Below, piece by piece: positions 52,649 to 59,740 of a stretch of DNA of 64,000 nt (positions within the stretch are counted from its first letter, which is position 1; each line of letters opens with the position of its first letter). The DNA is from Chitinophaga horti (lineage in GTDB: Bacteria > Bacteroidota > Bacteroidia > Chitinophagales > Chitinophagaceae): NCBI RefSeq assembly GCF_022867795.2, contig NZ_CP107006.1:2046001-2110000 (forward strand), in the 5' to 3' direction. A model generated the notes under the pieces. The model searched no databases, was not told the DNA's origin, and worked only from the letters and a program-made list of their open reading frames with translations. Both the position numbers and the translations under genes were made by a program.

Positions 52649-52656
52649 CAAATATA
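52649..52656 (-). promoter_or_regulatory. -7 box of pdhA
   Basis: TATATTTG on the minus strand matches TAnnTTTG. The usual -33 TTG is not found at standard spacing. It predicts a short leader before the GTG start. Confidence 0.5.
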
Positions 52657-52762
52657 ACAGGAAAATCCTAAAAATGTAATATGAATTACTATTCCTGTCA
52701 AATTATGCAATTTCATCAAATTCAAGCACTTTTGCATATCGTTCATAATCGAAGCACCAATT

Positions 52763-53842
52763 TTGCTCCAGGTCAGGAAAATATCACTCGTTCAGTTTAA
52801 GAATTACCCGCAACGCGTTTTCGGGTTCGAGAAGCGTATTGTGGGCATTACAGGCCGTAACGGCTCAGGTAAAACTAACCTGCTGGATGCTATATATTAC
52901 CTCTGCTTTACCAAAAGTTACTTCACCACTACCGAGGCGCAAAACGTCCTGTACAATACAAATGGTTTCCGCCTCGAGGGATTACTCGAGCGCGGCGGCA
53001 GTACGGAAAAGATCGTTTGCACGCTGAAAGAAGGTAAAAAGGACGTGGCCTTGAACGACGACAGCTACGACAAATTCTCCCGCCACATCGGCCAGTTTCC
53101 TGCGGTGATGATCGCCCCGGACGATGCTGAGATCATTCTCGGGGGCAGTGAAGAACGCCGCCGCTGGCTGGATGCCCTGCTCTGCCAGCTCAATCCCGGC
53201 TACCTCGACCACCTCATCGCCTATCAGAAGATATTGTTACAACGCAACGGCCTGCTGAAGGCGATCGCCGAAACCGGCCATAACCAGGATGCGCTGCTCG
53301 AAATATTCGACGACCAGCTGGCCGACCACGGTATTCCTGTCTTCGAGGCCCGCCGCAACTTCCTGGGACCGTTCATTCCAAGGGTACAGGCGCTGTACGA
53401 TTATTTGTCAGGCACGCATGAGGTCGTAGATATTAAATACCAGAGCCACCTGCATGAAGGCGACTTTCGTAAAATGTTGATCCAGCAGCAGCTGAAAGAT
53501 AAAACCCTGCAACGCACGTCTACGGGCATCCATCGCGACGACCTCCAGTTCCTGCTGAATGGCTACCCGATGAAGTCCAGCGCCTCACAGGGACAGCGAA
53601 AAAGCTTCCTGTTCGCCTTAAAGCTCGCCCAGTACGAGGTAATCCGCCAATTTAAACAGTTCCCTCCCCTCCTGCTGCTCGACGATGTGTTCGAGAAACT
53701 CGACCAGGAAAGGGTGTCGCGGCTAATTCAATTAGTCAAGAGCGGCGAGTACGGACAGGTTTTTATCACCGACACACACGCCGACCGCCTGCTGGCGGCC
53801 TTTGACGGCGATGGGGATATTATCCAGCTTATCCACATGTAG
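52763..53842 (+). CDS. recF: DNA replication/repair protein RecF
   Basis: An SMC-like ATPase that loads RecA at gaps with RecO and RecR. The 359 residues have the Walker A GRNGSGKTNLLDAIYYL (about 31-47), and the C-terminal ABC signature and Walker B, SSASQGQRKSFLFALKLAQ and PPLLLLDDVFEKLD. FKNYPQRVF at the N-terminus is characteristic. Start is TTG at 52763 (LQVRKISLVQFKNY); no ATG is available in a suitable place. It is followed 19 bases later by the frameshifted DUF721 gene, its usual companion. Confidence 0.95.
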   Translation: MLQVRKISLVQFKNYPQRVFGFEKRIVGITGRNGSGKTNLLDAIYYLCFTKSYFTTTEAQNVLYNTNGFRLEGLLERGGSTEKIVCTLKEGKKDVALNDDSYDKFSRHIGQFPAVMIAPDDAEIILGGSEERRRWLDALLCQLNPGYLDHLIAYQKILLQRNGLLKAIAETGHNQDALLEIFDDQLADHGIPVFEARRNFLGPFIPRVQALYDYLSGTHEVVDIKYQSHLHEGDFRKMLIQQQLKDKTLQRTSTGIHRDDLQFLLNGYPMKSSASQGQRKSFLFALKLAQYEVIRQFKQFPPLLLLDDVFEKLDQERVSRLIQLVKSGEYGQVFITDTHADRLLAAFDGDGDIIQLIHM

Positions 53843-53861
53843 AATTACGTACATTTGCTGT

Positions 53862-54148
53862 ATGCGTTACGGTATTACAAGTATGGGCGACGCCCTCCGC
53901 GATTATCTCAACAAAAGCCGCCTGAAACCCAGGCTGCTCGAAGTAAAGATCCAGGAAAACTGGGGAATGCTTATGGGAAAAACCATCGCCCGTTACACCG
54001 AAAGCATTGCCCTCATCGACGGTAAGCTCATCATCACCACCGCCGTAGGCCCCTTAAACAGGAACTCATGTACTCGAAAGACAAGATCGTAAAGATCGTG
54101 AACGAGATGCTGGAGGAACCTGCCGTAAGGGAAGTAATTATTAAGTAG
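53862..54148 (+). pseudogene. DUF721 (DciA-like) gene, frameshifted near its 3' end
   Basis: Starts ATG 53862 (MRYGITSMGDALRDYLNKS) or 53883. The core is LEVKIQENWGMLMGKTIARY and ALIDGKLIITTAVGPL, typical of DUF721, whose members include the DciA helicase-loading protein. The frame then breaks: the expected LKQELMYSKDKIVKIVNEML continues in another frame from about 54059 to the TAG at 54146-54148. One extra A in the AAA at 54056-54058 restores a 96-residue protein. The gene is normally located after recF as here. Sequencing indel or recent loss of the C-terminus cannot be separated without reads. Confidence 0.8.
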
Positions 54149-54168
54149 TCATCTTCCGACCCTCTCTT

Positions 54169-54199
54169 CAGCCGCCGTTGTGTCACTCACTTGTGCGGC
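54169..54199. repeat. Second copy of the purB-terminator hairpin element
   Basis: CAGCCGCCGTTGTGTCACTC through CACTT (24 nt, 54169-54192) is identical to the reverse complement of 14445-14469 in the purB terminator, and the following GTGCGGC resembles its second arm. A conserved stem and loop at two places suggest a dispersed hairpin. No T-run follows here. The remainder of 54149-54410 holds no supported gene. Confidence 0.65.
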
Positions 54200-54410
54200 A
54201 TTTTCGCTATTCAGCTTTCCGTTATGGCGAGCGAAGTGCGGCCAGCCTCGTGTTCAGTCTTCGGATAAGTGATTCGTGGCGCCTGCTTACCAGCCTCGAA
54301 GACATCGGCGAAAATTGCTTCATTTTATTCGTCATGACCAGCCACAAAAAAGGCCCGGTGCGCAAACCACCAGGCCACAATTACTATATCTAGCTTGAAA
54401 AACGTACTTG

Positions 54411-54923
54411 TTAATCCATATCCTTAAAATACTTAGCCGCTTTCGCCAGGTCGTTCATGCTGATCTTAGTGTTGAGCGACACCATCACCATTTCGGAGTC
54501 GTCCTGTACGAGCATTACCACGCGACCGAGTTTGTTTTCGCTGCCGCGGCTCATGATCTCTACCCGGCTACCGTCGTCGCGAATTTCCATCAGTGGTTCG
54601 AAACGTTTGTTTACCAGTTTGGTTTTCAGGTCGGCCACATCTGCAGATGCGATGTTGGCGTTTTCGATGGTGTGAATACGGATATTTTTGATCTTACGCA
54701 GCAGGCGCTTCACCTCGCGGCCTTCCCCTTCAAAAGAATTTTTACCGATAAACATACCGGCGAGGCGTAAAGGCACAAAGCCTAAACCGATGGTGAATGT
54801 TTCACCTTTGCCCCAATACGATTTGCGAAAATCGCGAAGTACGTGTTTTTGCGCGCTGGCAGAGGTTACAGAAAGCATGCAGGCGATGAAGGCGATGCAG
54901 CAGATGGCTAATCTTTTAAGCAT
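54411..54923 (-). CDS. DUF4252-domain secreted protein, copy 2
   Basis: A 170-residue exported protein. The start at 54923 (MLKRLAICCIAFIACMLSVT) gives a signal peptide ending ASAQ; the longer frame upstream runs through a hairpin and is rejected. The DUF4252 core follows: IRIHTIENANIASADVADL, MEIRDDGSRVEIMSRG and VVMLVQDDSEMVMVSLNTKI. The last of four genes in a sigma/anti-sigma/DUF4252/DUF4252 series. Function is unknown for the family, which is usually linked to ECF sigma loci in Bacteroidota. It is paralogous to the copy at 55068-55592. Confidence 0.85.
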   Translation of the reverse strand: MLKRLAICCIAFIACMLSVTSASAQKHVLRDFRKSYWGKGETFTIGLGFVPLRLAGMFIGKNSFEGEGREVKRLLRKIKNIRIHTIENANIASADVADLKTKLVNKRFEPLMEIRDDGSRVEIMSRGSENKLGRVVMLVQDDSEMVMVSLNTKISMNDLAKAAKYFKDMD

Positions 54924-54940
54924 ACAGGAGGATGTTGGTA

Positions 54941-55060
54941 AAACGCGGCAGTTGCTGTAGAACGGCGGTAATGCAACAACTGCCGCGTTTCGGGTTAAGG
55001 TAGCTGTGTTTGAATACCGCAACGCCTGTAGAATGGCGGTAATGCAAGCGCTGCGGTATT
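54941..55060 (-). other. Two hairpins with a shared 22-nt loop and unrelated stems
   Basis: Hairpin 1: 14-bp stem 54941-54954/54977-54990, loop 54955-54976. Hairpin 2: 13-bp stem with one mismatch 55013-55025/55048-55060, loop 55026-55047. The loops (plus strand CTGTAGAACGGCGGTAATGC and two further bases) differ at one base of 22, whereas the stems (AAACGCGGCAGTTG and AATACCGCAACGC) share no sequence. They lie in the 144-base gap between the two DUF4252 genes; hairpin 2 begins 7 bases after one stop and hairpin 1 ends 18 bases before the next start. Confidence 0.75.
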
Positions 55061-55067
55061 TTGTGTG

Positions 55068-55592
55068 TTACTTCTTTTTAGGTGCTTTGTCCACCGCGGT
55101 CAGTTTATCAAACCCGCTGATGTCCATATCTTTCGCGATAGAAGATATCTCGCTCAGGCTGATGTCGCCGGTGATGGTGAGGGCAACAAACTCGTCGCCG
55201 CCTACCAGCATGATCAGTTCTGCAATATTGCCTTTCGCGTTTTCTTTCACCATGAACTTAAGGTTCGTTTCCTTGTCCTTAATCGTCATCAGCTCTTCAA
55301 AGTCTTTCGACAGCAGCCCGGATGCTTCGTGGAACAACCGGTTGGCGTCTTTACCACCTTCATTCACCAGGATGCGCAGGCCGGTCAGTTTCTTCGCTAC
55401 CTGCATCACCTTTTTCGCATCGGGGTCGTTGGAATCGACCTTACTGAACATAGTGAACATTTTAGGCGTGATATTGATGACGGTGAAGCTTTCGTCGTTG
55501 GCGTACTTCTGGTAAAACTTGTCGATACTGCTCTGGGCCCACAGCGACGCTGTGGTGAGGGTAAAGGCAAGCAGCATGATTATCTTTTTCAT
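55068..55592 (-). CDS. DUF4252-domain secreted protein, copy 1
   Basis: A 174-residue exported protein with a clear signal peptide (MKKIIMLLAFTLTTASLWAQ). Core elements are DKFYQKYANDESFTVINITP near the N-terminus, VAKKLTGLRILVNEGGKDANR, ELMTIKDKETNLKFMVKE and LIMLVGGDEFVALTITGDIS, with a Lys-rich end (DKAPKKK). It lies 57 bases after the anti-sigma-type gene and before a second DUF4252 gene. Their shared promoter upstream suggests that the ECF sigma factor controls both. Molecular role unknown. Confidence 0.88.
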   Translation of the reverse strand: MKKIIMLLAFTLTTASLWAQSSIDKFYQKYANDESFTVINITPKMFTMFSKVDSNDPDAKKVMQVAKKLTGLRILVNEGGKDANRLFHEASGLLSKDFEELMTIKDKETNLKFMVKENAKGNIAELIMLVGGDEFVALTITGDISLSEISSIAKDMDISGFDKLTAVDKAPKKK

Positions 55593-55648
55593 CTGAATTG
55601 ATTTAATCTTGATTGTAATACTGGTTATATATTGGTTCTAGAACGGTC

Positions 55649-56158
55649 TTAGTTTGCTCTTACTTTCTCCGATGCCTCGTTGAAGTAAGCGAGTTTTTCC
55701 ATCTGGCGGGTACCCTTATTCATATTTTTGGCGATGAGTTTAAGGGCGCGCTGCGTTTCTTCAAAAGCCTTCTGCGGGTCCTGGTAAGTATCCATTTTGA
55801 GGGCTACGGCACTGGCGCTTTTTTCTTCATACTGATGAATGGAGTAGCCCACACCAAATGCCATGAGCAGAATCGCTGCTACCTTCATCCAATCCTGCCA
55901 GAAGGGCCTGATCACCTTAGCGGCGGGCTTTACCGGCTGCACTACAAAAATACTTTCGTCCAGTTGAGGCATATCCAGCTCGAGGCCGGCGGCTGCATGG
56001 AAGTACCGGAACATGGGGGCAGCTTCGCGGAGGTCTTCCGGTAATGCGTCCGTATGGCTGGCAAAGAAGTTGCGCAGGTCGGCTTCTTCTTGTTCCGATG
56101 TTTCACAGGCCCAATACTTGGCCAGCAGGGCCCTTGTTTTATTGTAATCCATATACAT
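55649..56158 (-). CDS. Probable anti-sigma factor, single-pass membrane protein
   Basis: A 169-residue protein whose start overlaps the end of the sigma-factor gene by 20 bases. The N-terminal cytoplasmic part (YNKTRALLAKYWACETSEQE) carries helices typical of sigma-binding anti-sigma domains; one transmembrane segment lies near residues 90-108 (DWMKVAAILLMAFGVGYSIH); a short periplasmic tail follows. It lacks the FecR periplasmic domain, so it is a simpler anti-sigma. Translational overlap with the sigma gene is the standard arrangement of such pairs. Function is inferred from the arrangement. Confidence 0.75.
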   Translation of the reverse strand: MYMDYNKTRALLAKYWACETSEQEEADLRNFFASHTDALPEDLREAAPMFRYFHAAAGLELDMPQLDESIFVVQPVKPAAKVIRPFWQDWMKVAAILLMAFGVGYSIHQYEEKSASAVALKMDTYQDPQKAFEETQRALKLIAKNMNKGTRQMEKLAYFNEASEKVRAN

Positions 56159-56654
56159 GCATGTTTTGTAGCTGCTCGCGTACCGTTTTACGGGCGCGGT
56201 GCAAATTAACTTTCACTTCGTTCAGGTCTATCTCCAGGATGTCTGCTATTTCCTGGTAAGCGTAACCGTCCATATCCCGAAGCTGGATGAGGGTACGGTA
56301 TTTTTCCGGCAGCGATTGTATTACCTGATGAACTTTTTTCATCGTATCGCTTTGTTCCATGTTCGCGTGCGGGTTCCGCGTGTTGGCCGGCAACTCCCGC
56401 ACATGGTCCAGGTCGTCCGACTGGCGGAACTTTTTAGACTTCATACGGTCCAGTGCCAGGTTACGTGTGATGCGCATGCACCAGGCTTCAAGGTTCTGCA
56501 GTTCATTCATCCTTTCCTTATGGTGCCACACTTTCATTAACGCGTCCTGGATGATGTCCTTAGCATCTTCCTCATTTCCTAGCAGGCGGTAAGCAAAGCG
56601 TAGCAGCTTTGGCTTTACGGGCATTACCTGGGAAAGAAATAGTTCTAATGACAT
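56139..56654 (-). CDS. ECF RNA polymerase sigma factor
   Basis: A 171-residue ECF sigma factor. Region 2: KLLRFAYRLLGNEEDAKDII and QDALMKVWHHKER; region 4: LPEKYRTLIQLRDMDGYAYQ and EIADILEIDLNEVKVNLHRA. Longest start used (MSLELFLSQVMPVK); M11 is also possible. It is first in a four-gene operon with the anti-sigma-type protein (20-base overlap) and two DUF4252 proteins. A GTAAC-N16-CGTC element lies just upstream and is the type of promoter ECF factors recognise, so it probably activates its own operon. Confidence 0.95.
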   Translation of the reverse strand: MSLELFLSQVMPVKPKLLRFAYRLLGNEEDAKDIIQDALMKVWHHKERMNELQNLEAWCMRITRNLALDRMKSKKFRQSDDLDHVRELPANTRNPHANMEQSDTMKKVHQVIQSLPEKYRTLIQLRDMDGYAYQEIADILEIDLNEVKVNLHRARKTVREQLQNMHVYGLQ

Positions 56655-56665
56655 AGTACTAGGAA

Positions 56666-56690
56666 GACGACTGTTAAAATCGTTTGTTAC
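56666..56690 (-). promoter_or_regulatory. Candidate ECF-type autoregulatory promoter
   Basis: On the minus strand GTAAC (56690-56686), 16 bases, CGTC (56669-56666). It is positioned 11-36 bases ahead of the sigma-factor ATG at 56654. The element has the GTAAC/CGTC geometry of ECF-dependent promoters. Confidence 0.55.
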
Positions 56691-56853
56691 AGAAAATAGT
56701 AACTTTTTTTTGATTTTTTTAAAGAGGGTTGATTTTGAAGGGCTTAGGGTGTTTGTGATGTACTCCGCGACGTGGCGGCTCCGGGTGTGAACCTTAACTC
56801 CGGATGATTTGACCGGGGTGTAAATCTGCTTTAGCCCCGGTTCTCACCCCTGT

Positions 56854-57010
56854 TTCAGCATCGCGTCCACTGGGTCAGTCCCGATTATCCCCTGCTTCAG
56901 CATCGCGTCCACTGCTTCACCCTTGATCCCTCCCCCTCTTCAGCACGGCGTCCACTGCTTCACCCTCGACTCCTTCCCTCTTCGGGACGGCGTCCACTGC
57001 TGCAGCCCAC
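56854..57010. repeat. Four degenerate direct repeats of about 42 bp
   Basis: Units begin near 56854, 56896, 56939 and 56981 with TTCAGCATCGCGTCCACTG, TTCAGCATCGCGTCCACTGC, TTCAGCACGGCGTCCACTGC and TTCGGGACGGCGTCCACTGC. Spacing is 42-43 bp. GC-rich; no stable reading frame. Part of a 692-base gap (56655-57347) that holds no gene. Confidence 0.7.
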
Positions 57011-57057
57011 TGGCCGCCTGGTACATCCTAGCTGCATCGTTGCTGCTTCCTTGCTGC

Positions 57058-57190
57058 ATCCTAGGTTCATCTTACGTTCATCCTTCGTTCATCCTTCGTT
57101 CAACCTTCGTTCGTGAGCCTAAGTTGAACCTAGGTTGAACGAAGGATGAACCTAGGATGAACCTAGGCTGTTCGAAGGATCCTCGAAGGA
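57058..57190. repeat. Short direct and inverted repeats (CCTAGGTTCA / TCCTTCGTTCA types)
   Basis: ATCCTAGGTTCAT (57058-57070) is the exact complement of 57146-57158. Between them, TCCTTCGTTCA-like words recur and are matched by TGAACGAAGGA at about 57136-57147. A further run of TTCGAAGGATC words follows to 57205. Appears to be slippage- or palindrome-driven expansion. Confidence 0.6.
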
Positions 57191-57347
57191 TCTTCGAAGG
57201 ATCCTGCACCTATTTTCGACCTGTCACTCTGCTGACACACCGCTGCAGTACGTTCCCTATTTCGTGTTATTGTACTGCTCTGCCCGATTCCGTTCTTTTA
57301 CGATCAGGAAACCTCGATTTATCTGTAACCCTCTAAATATCCCCTTC

Positions 57348-57953
57348 ATGAAAAGATCACAACTCCTTTTGTTTTCCCTGTTGCTATGCATGTCCGCATT
57401 TGCACAACCTACCGGGCATGTGCCGGACGCAGATTTGCTGGACGTACAACGGCCGGGAGCACGGTTATTTTAAGTCGCCGGGTAACGGCGAAAGGCACAT
57501 CCTGCTATCCTTCACCGGCGACGGACAATACACCTGTAACCAGAATGTGGAGGCGCCGCAGAAGCTGTTCGTAGATAATGACATAACTGGGACGGCCGTA
57601 CGGTACGCGGGCCCGGCGATACGATCGTTTGGGAGGTGCTGACTATACCCAGGCCGGTTTGGAACTTTGCCGATGTGGTAGATGATGTGAATTACTTTTT
57701 CGCCAATATCGCGCCTATCGATACGTCGGAGCACTGGCGCTTCCATACGGTAGGATTCAGTGGCGGTGTTAGCCGGCAACCGGGGGGCTATCGCATCCAC
57801 ATCATCGATTTAAATGGCCGGGTGATCAGGGATGTAAGTAATGTGAAGGGAGGCCTGTACCAGGCAGACGTATCTACACTTAGTAAAGGGATGTACATTT
57901 TACAAATACAACATGGAGAAACGAAGGAACAGCGAAAGTTCATCAGGGAATAA
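57348..57953 (+). pseudogene. Broken secreted protein with a C-terminal sorting-like domain
   Basis: ATG 57348 opens a signal peptide (KRSQLLLFSLLLCMSAFAQ) but that frame ends at 57473. A middle segment (CWTYNGREHGYFKSPGNGER then HILLSFTGDGQYTCNQNV) is in the +1 frame to about 57610. The C-terminal part (DTIVWEVLTIPRPVWNFADV and IDLNGRVIRDVSNVKGG, ending YILQIQHGETKEQRKFIRE) returns to the first frame. Two compensating indels (one extra base near 57430, one missing G near 57615) would restore a protein of about 200 residues with an end like a T9SS type A domain, but without a clear Pro-Asn-Pro motif. No domain is recognised in the middle. Either decayed or mis-sequenced. Confidence 0.65.
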
Positions 57954-58001
57954 TCGCCTGTTTATGAGAGAAAAAGCGTCGCAGACCAGGCGGCGCTTTT
58001 T

Positions 58002-58670
58002 TTATTGTTCAAAAACGAGTACTTCCGCCTTGGCTCCCAGTTCGGCCAGGTGCCCGTTCACTTCCGCGATCATTTTATCGGGGCCGCAAACATAGAAGTA
58101 CTGGTCAAAGTCGGCTACATGTTGTTTCAGAAAGGTGCTGTCGATGCGCGCATGGCCGTAACCGGTTTTCTCTTCGCGGCTGAGCATAAAGTGCGCTTCA
58201 GGACCAAGTATGTCGCGCAGTTCATCTTCGCAGATCACGTCTGCAGCGGTTTTATTGGAAAAGAAAAGCGTGTTGCCCAATATCTTATCATCCTTTTTCA
58301 GCTGGCGCAAAATGGCCAGGAAGGGCGTGATACCGGCGCCACCGGCAATGAAGTAACCGCGCCCTTTATATTCGATCGCGCCCCATACATCGTGGATCAA
58401 CAGTTCATCACCTTCGGATAACCTGTGCAGTTGATGGGTAACACCGTTATGGTCGTGGTAACCTTTGATGGTAAACTCCAGGTACAGATTTTCGTTGAGG
58501 GAAGTAAACGTAAAAGGCCTTCGCTCCTGCTCCCAGCCAGGTTTATTGATGGCTACTTCTGTGGCCTGTCCGGGCGAAAAGCGATAACCTTCGGGCTTCT
58601 CGAAACGGAAACATTTTACGTCGTGGGTAACGGGTGTAATGGAAAGGATTTTTACGATATGTTGTTCCAT
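58002..58670 (-). CDS. FAD/NAD(P)-binding oxidoreductase (ferredoxin/flavodoxin reductase-like)
   Basis: A 222-residue reductase of the ferredoxin-NADP reductase fold. The FAD-binding part has ERRPFTFTSLN (about 49-59) and the NAD(P) part GRGYFIAGGAGITPFLAILR (about 104-123) and YFYVCGPDKMIAEV. It ends in a residue pattern VLVFEQ without a plant-type ferredoxin domain, so the partner is a separate protein. It is the last gene of the DUF1599-DoxX-permease-FNR operon, 5 bases after the permease gene. Its electron partner is unknown. Confidence 0.87.
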   Translation of the reverse strand: MEQHIVKILSITPVTHDVKCFRFEKPEGYRFSPGQATEVAINKPGWEQERRPFTFTSLNENLYLEFTIKGYHDHNGVTHQLHRLSEGDELLIHDVWGAIEYKGRGYFIAGGAGITPFLAILRQLKKDDKILGNTLFFSNKTAADVICEDELRDILGPEAHFMLSREEKTGYGHARIDSTFLKQHVADFDQYFYVCGPDKMIAEVNGHLAELGAKAEVLVFEQ

Positions 58671-58675
58671 GGCAG

Positions 58676-59731
58676 TTATCCCATTTTAATCCTGGGGTCC
58701 ACTATACTATACAATATATCTGCCAGAAGGTTGATGATCACAAATATTCCGGCTGTGAAAAGTACGGCGCCCATGACTACCGGGAAGTCGAATTTCTCCA
58801 GCGCATCTACGGTTACTTTACCGATTCCTTTCCATCCGAAGATGTATTCCACGAAGAAGGCGCCGGCAAGTAACTCCGCGAACCAGCCGGTGATGGCGGT
58901 TATCACGGGATTAAGGGCGTTGCGTAAAGCATGTTTGTAAAGTATAACGCCGCTGCGCAAACCTTTAGCGCGGGCGGTGCGGATGTAGTCCTGCCCGAGT
59001 ACGTCGAGCATAGCGCTGCGGGTAAGCTGCACGATGATCGCGAGCGGACGAATACCGAGTGTGATAGCGGGCAGTACGAGGTTGCGGAGGTTTAGTACCC
59101 GGCCGGCAAAGGGATCGATGTCGTACAGGCTGCCCGTCATATGCAGCCCCGTGTAATCGGTCAGCACAAAGCCGAACAGGTAAGCCAGTACAATGCCCGC
59201 GAAGAAAGACGGGGCAGAGATGCCGATCACGCTGGCAAATACCGCGCTGGTATCCATCCAGGTGTTTTGTTTTACGGCCGACAAAATACCGAGCGCTATA
59301 CCGACCACCGTGGCGAACAGCATTGCCGCCAGGGCCAGTACGAGCGTGCCTGGTAAGGCTTCGGTCAGTATCTCCCAAACATCTTTTTTACCCTGGTAAG
59401 ACCGCCGCAGGTAGGGTGTTTTAAGCACGAGTAAACGGTCGTTGCTCAGTGCACTTATCTGCAGGTAATTAAGATTGGCCTCCGCCTCTGCGCGTGGATG
59501 CACGGCGATGGGCGAAAGGTCGTTGAGGTACAATAAGAATTGCACCGGGAGCGGCTTATCGAGGTGCAGCTCCCGGCGCACATTTTCCAGAGAGGCCACA
59601 TCGGCGCGCTGGCCCAAAGTTAAACGGGCAGGATCGCCAGGCAGTACGTTGAAGAGGAAAAATACCACCATCACTACGCCCAGTAACACTAGCAGCCCGT
59701 AAAACAGTTTCCTTAGAATGAAACGCGCCAT
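58676..59731 (-). CDS. ABC transporter permease, peptide/nickel (DppB) type
   Basis: A 351-residue inner-membrane permease with about six transmembrane helices. Typical N-terminus ILRKLFYGLLVLLGVVMVVF and NVLPGDPARLTLGQ. The EAA-like motif is near residue 255 (IRTARAKGLRSGVILYKHAL), followed by EYIFGWKGIGKVTVDALEK. A larger than usual periplasmic loop (about 70-115) is present. It is an orphan: the second permease and the ATPase subunits are not adjacent. It sits between the BT_3928-type protein (9 bases upstream) and the FNR-like gene (5 bases downstream). The substrate-binding lipoprotein of the same transporter class is at 19201. Confidence 0.9.
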   Translation of the reverse strand: MARFILRKLFYGLLVLLGVVMVVFFLFNVLPGDPARLTLGQRADVASLENVRRELHLDKPLPVQFLLYLNDLSPIAVHPRAEAEANLNYLQISALSNDRLLVLKTPYLRRSYQGKKDVWEILTEALPGTLVLALAAMLFATVVGIALGILSAVKQNTWMDTSAVFASVIGISAPSFFAGIVLAYLFGFVLTDYTGLHMTGSLYDIDPFAGRVLNLRNLVLPAITLGIRPLAIIVQLTRSAMLDVLGQDYIRTARAKGLRSGVILYKHALRNALNPVITAITGWFAELLAGAFFVEYIFGWKGIGKVTVDALEKFDFPVVMGAVLFTAGIFVIINLLADILYSIVDPRIKMG

Positions 59732-59740
59732 GTTGCTTAT

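Noticed and set aside
54924-55022. N-terminal extension of the second DUF4252 gene
   Set aside because: Would translate a hairpin and displace the signal peptide MLKRLAICCIAF.
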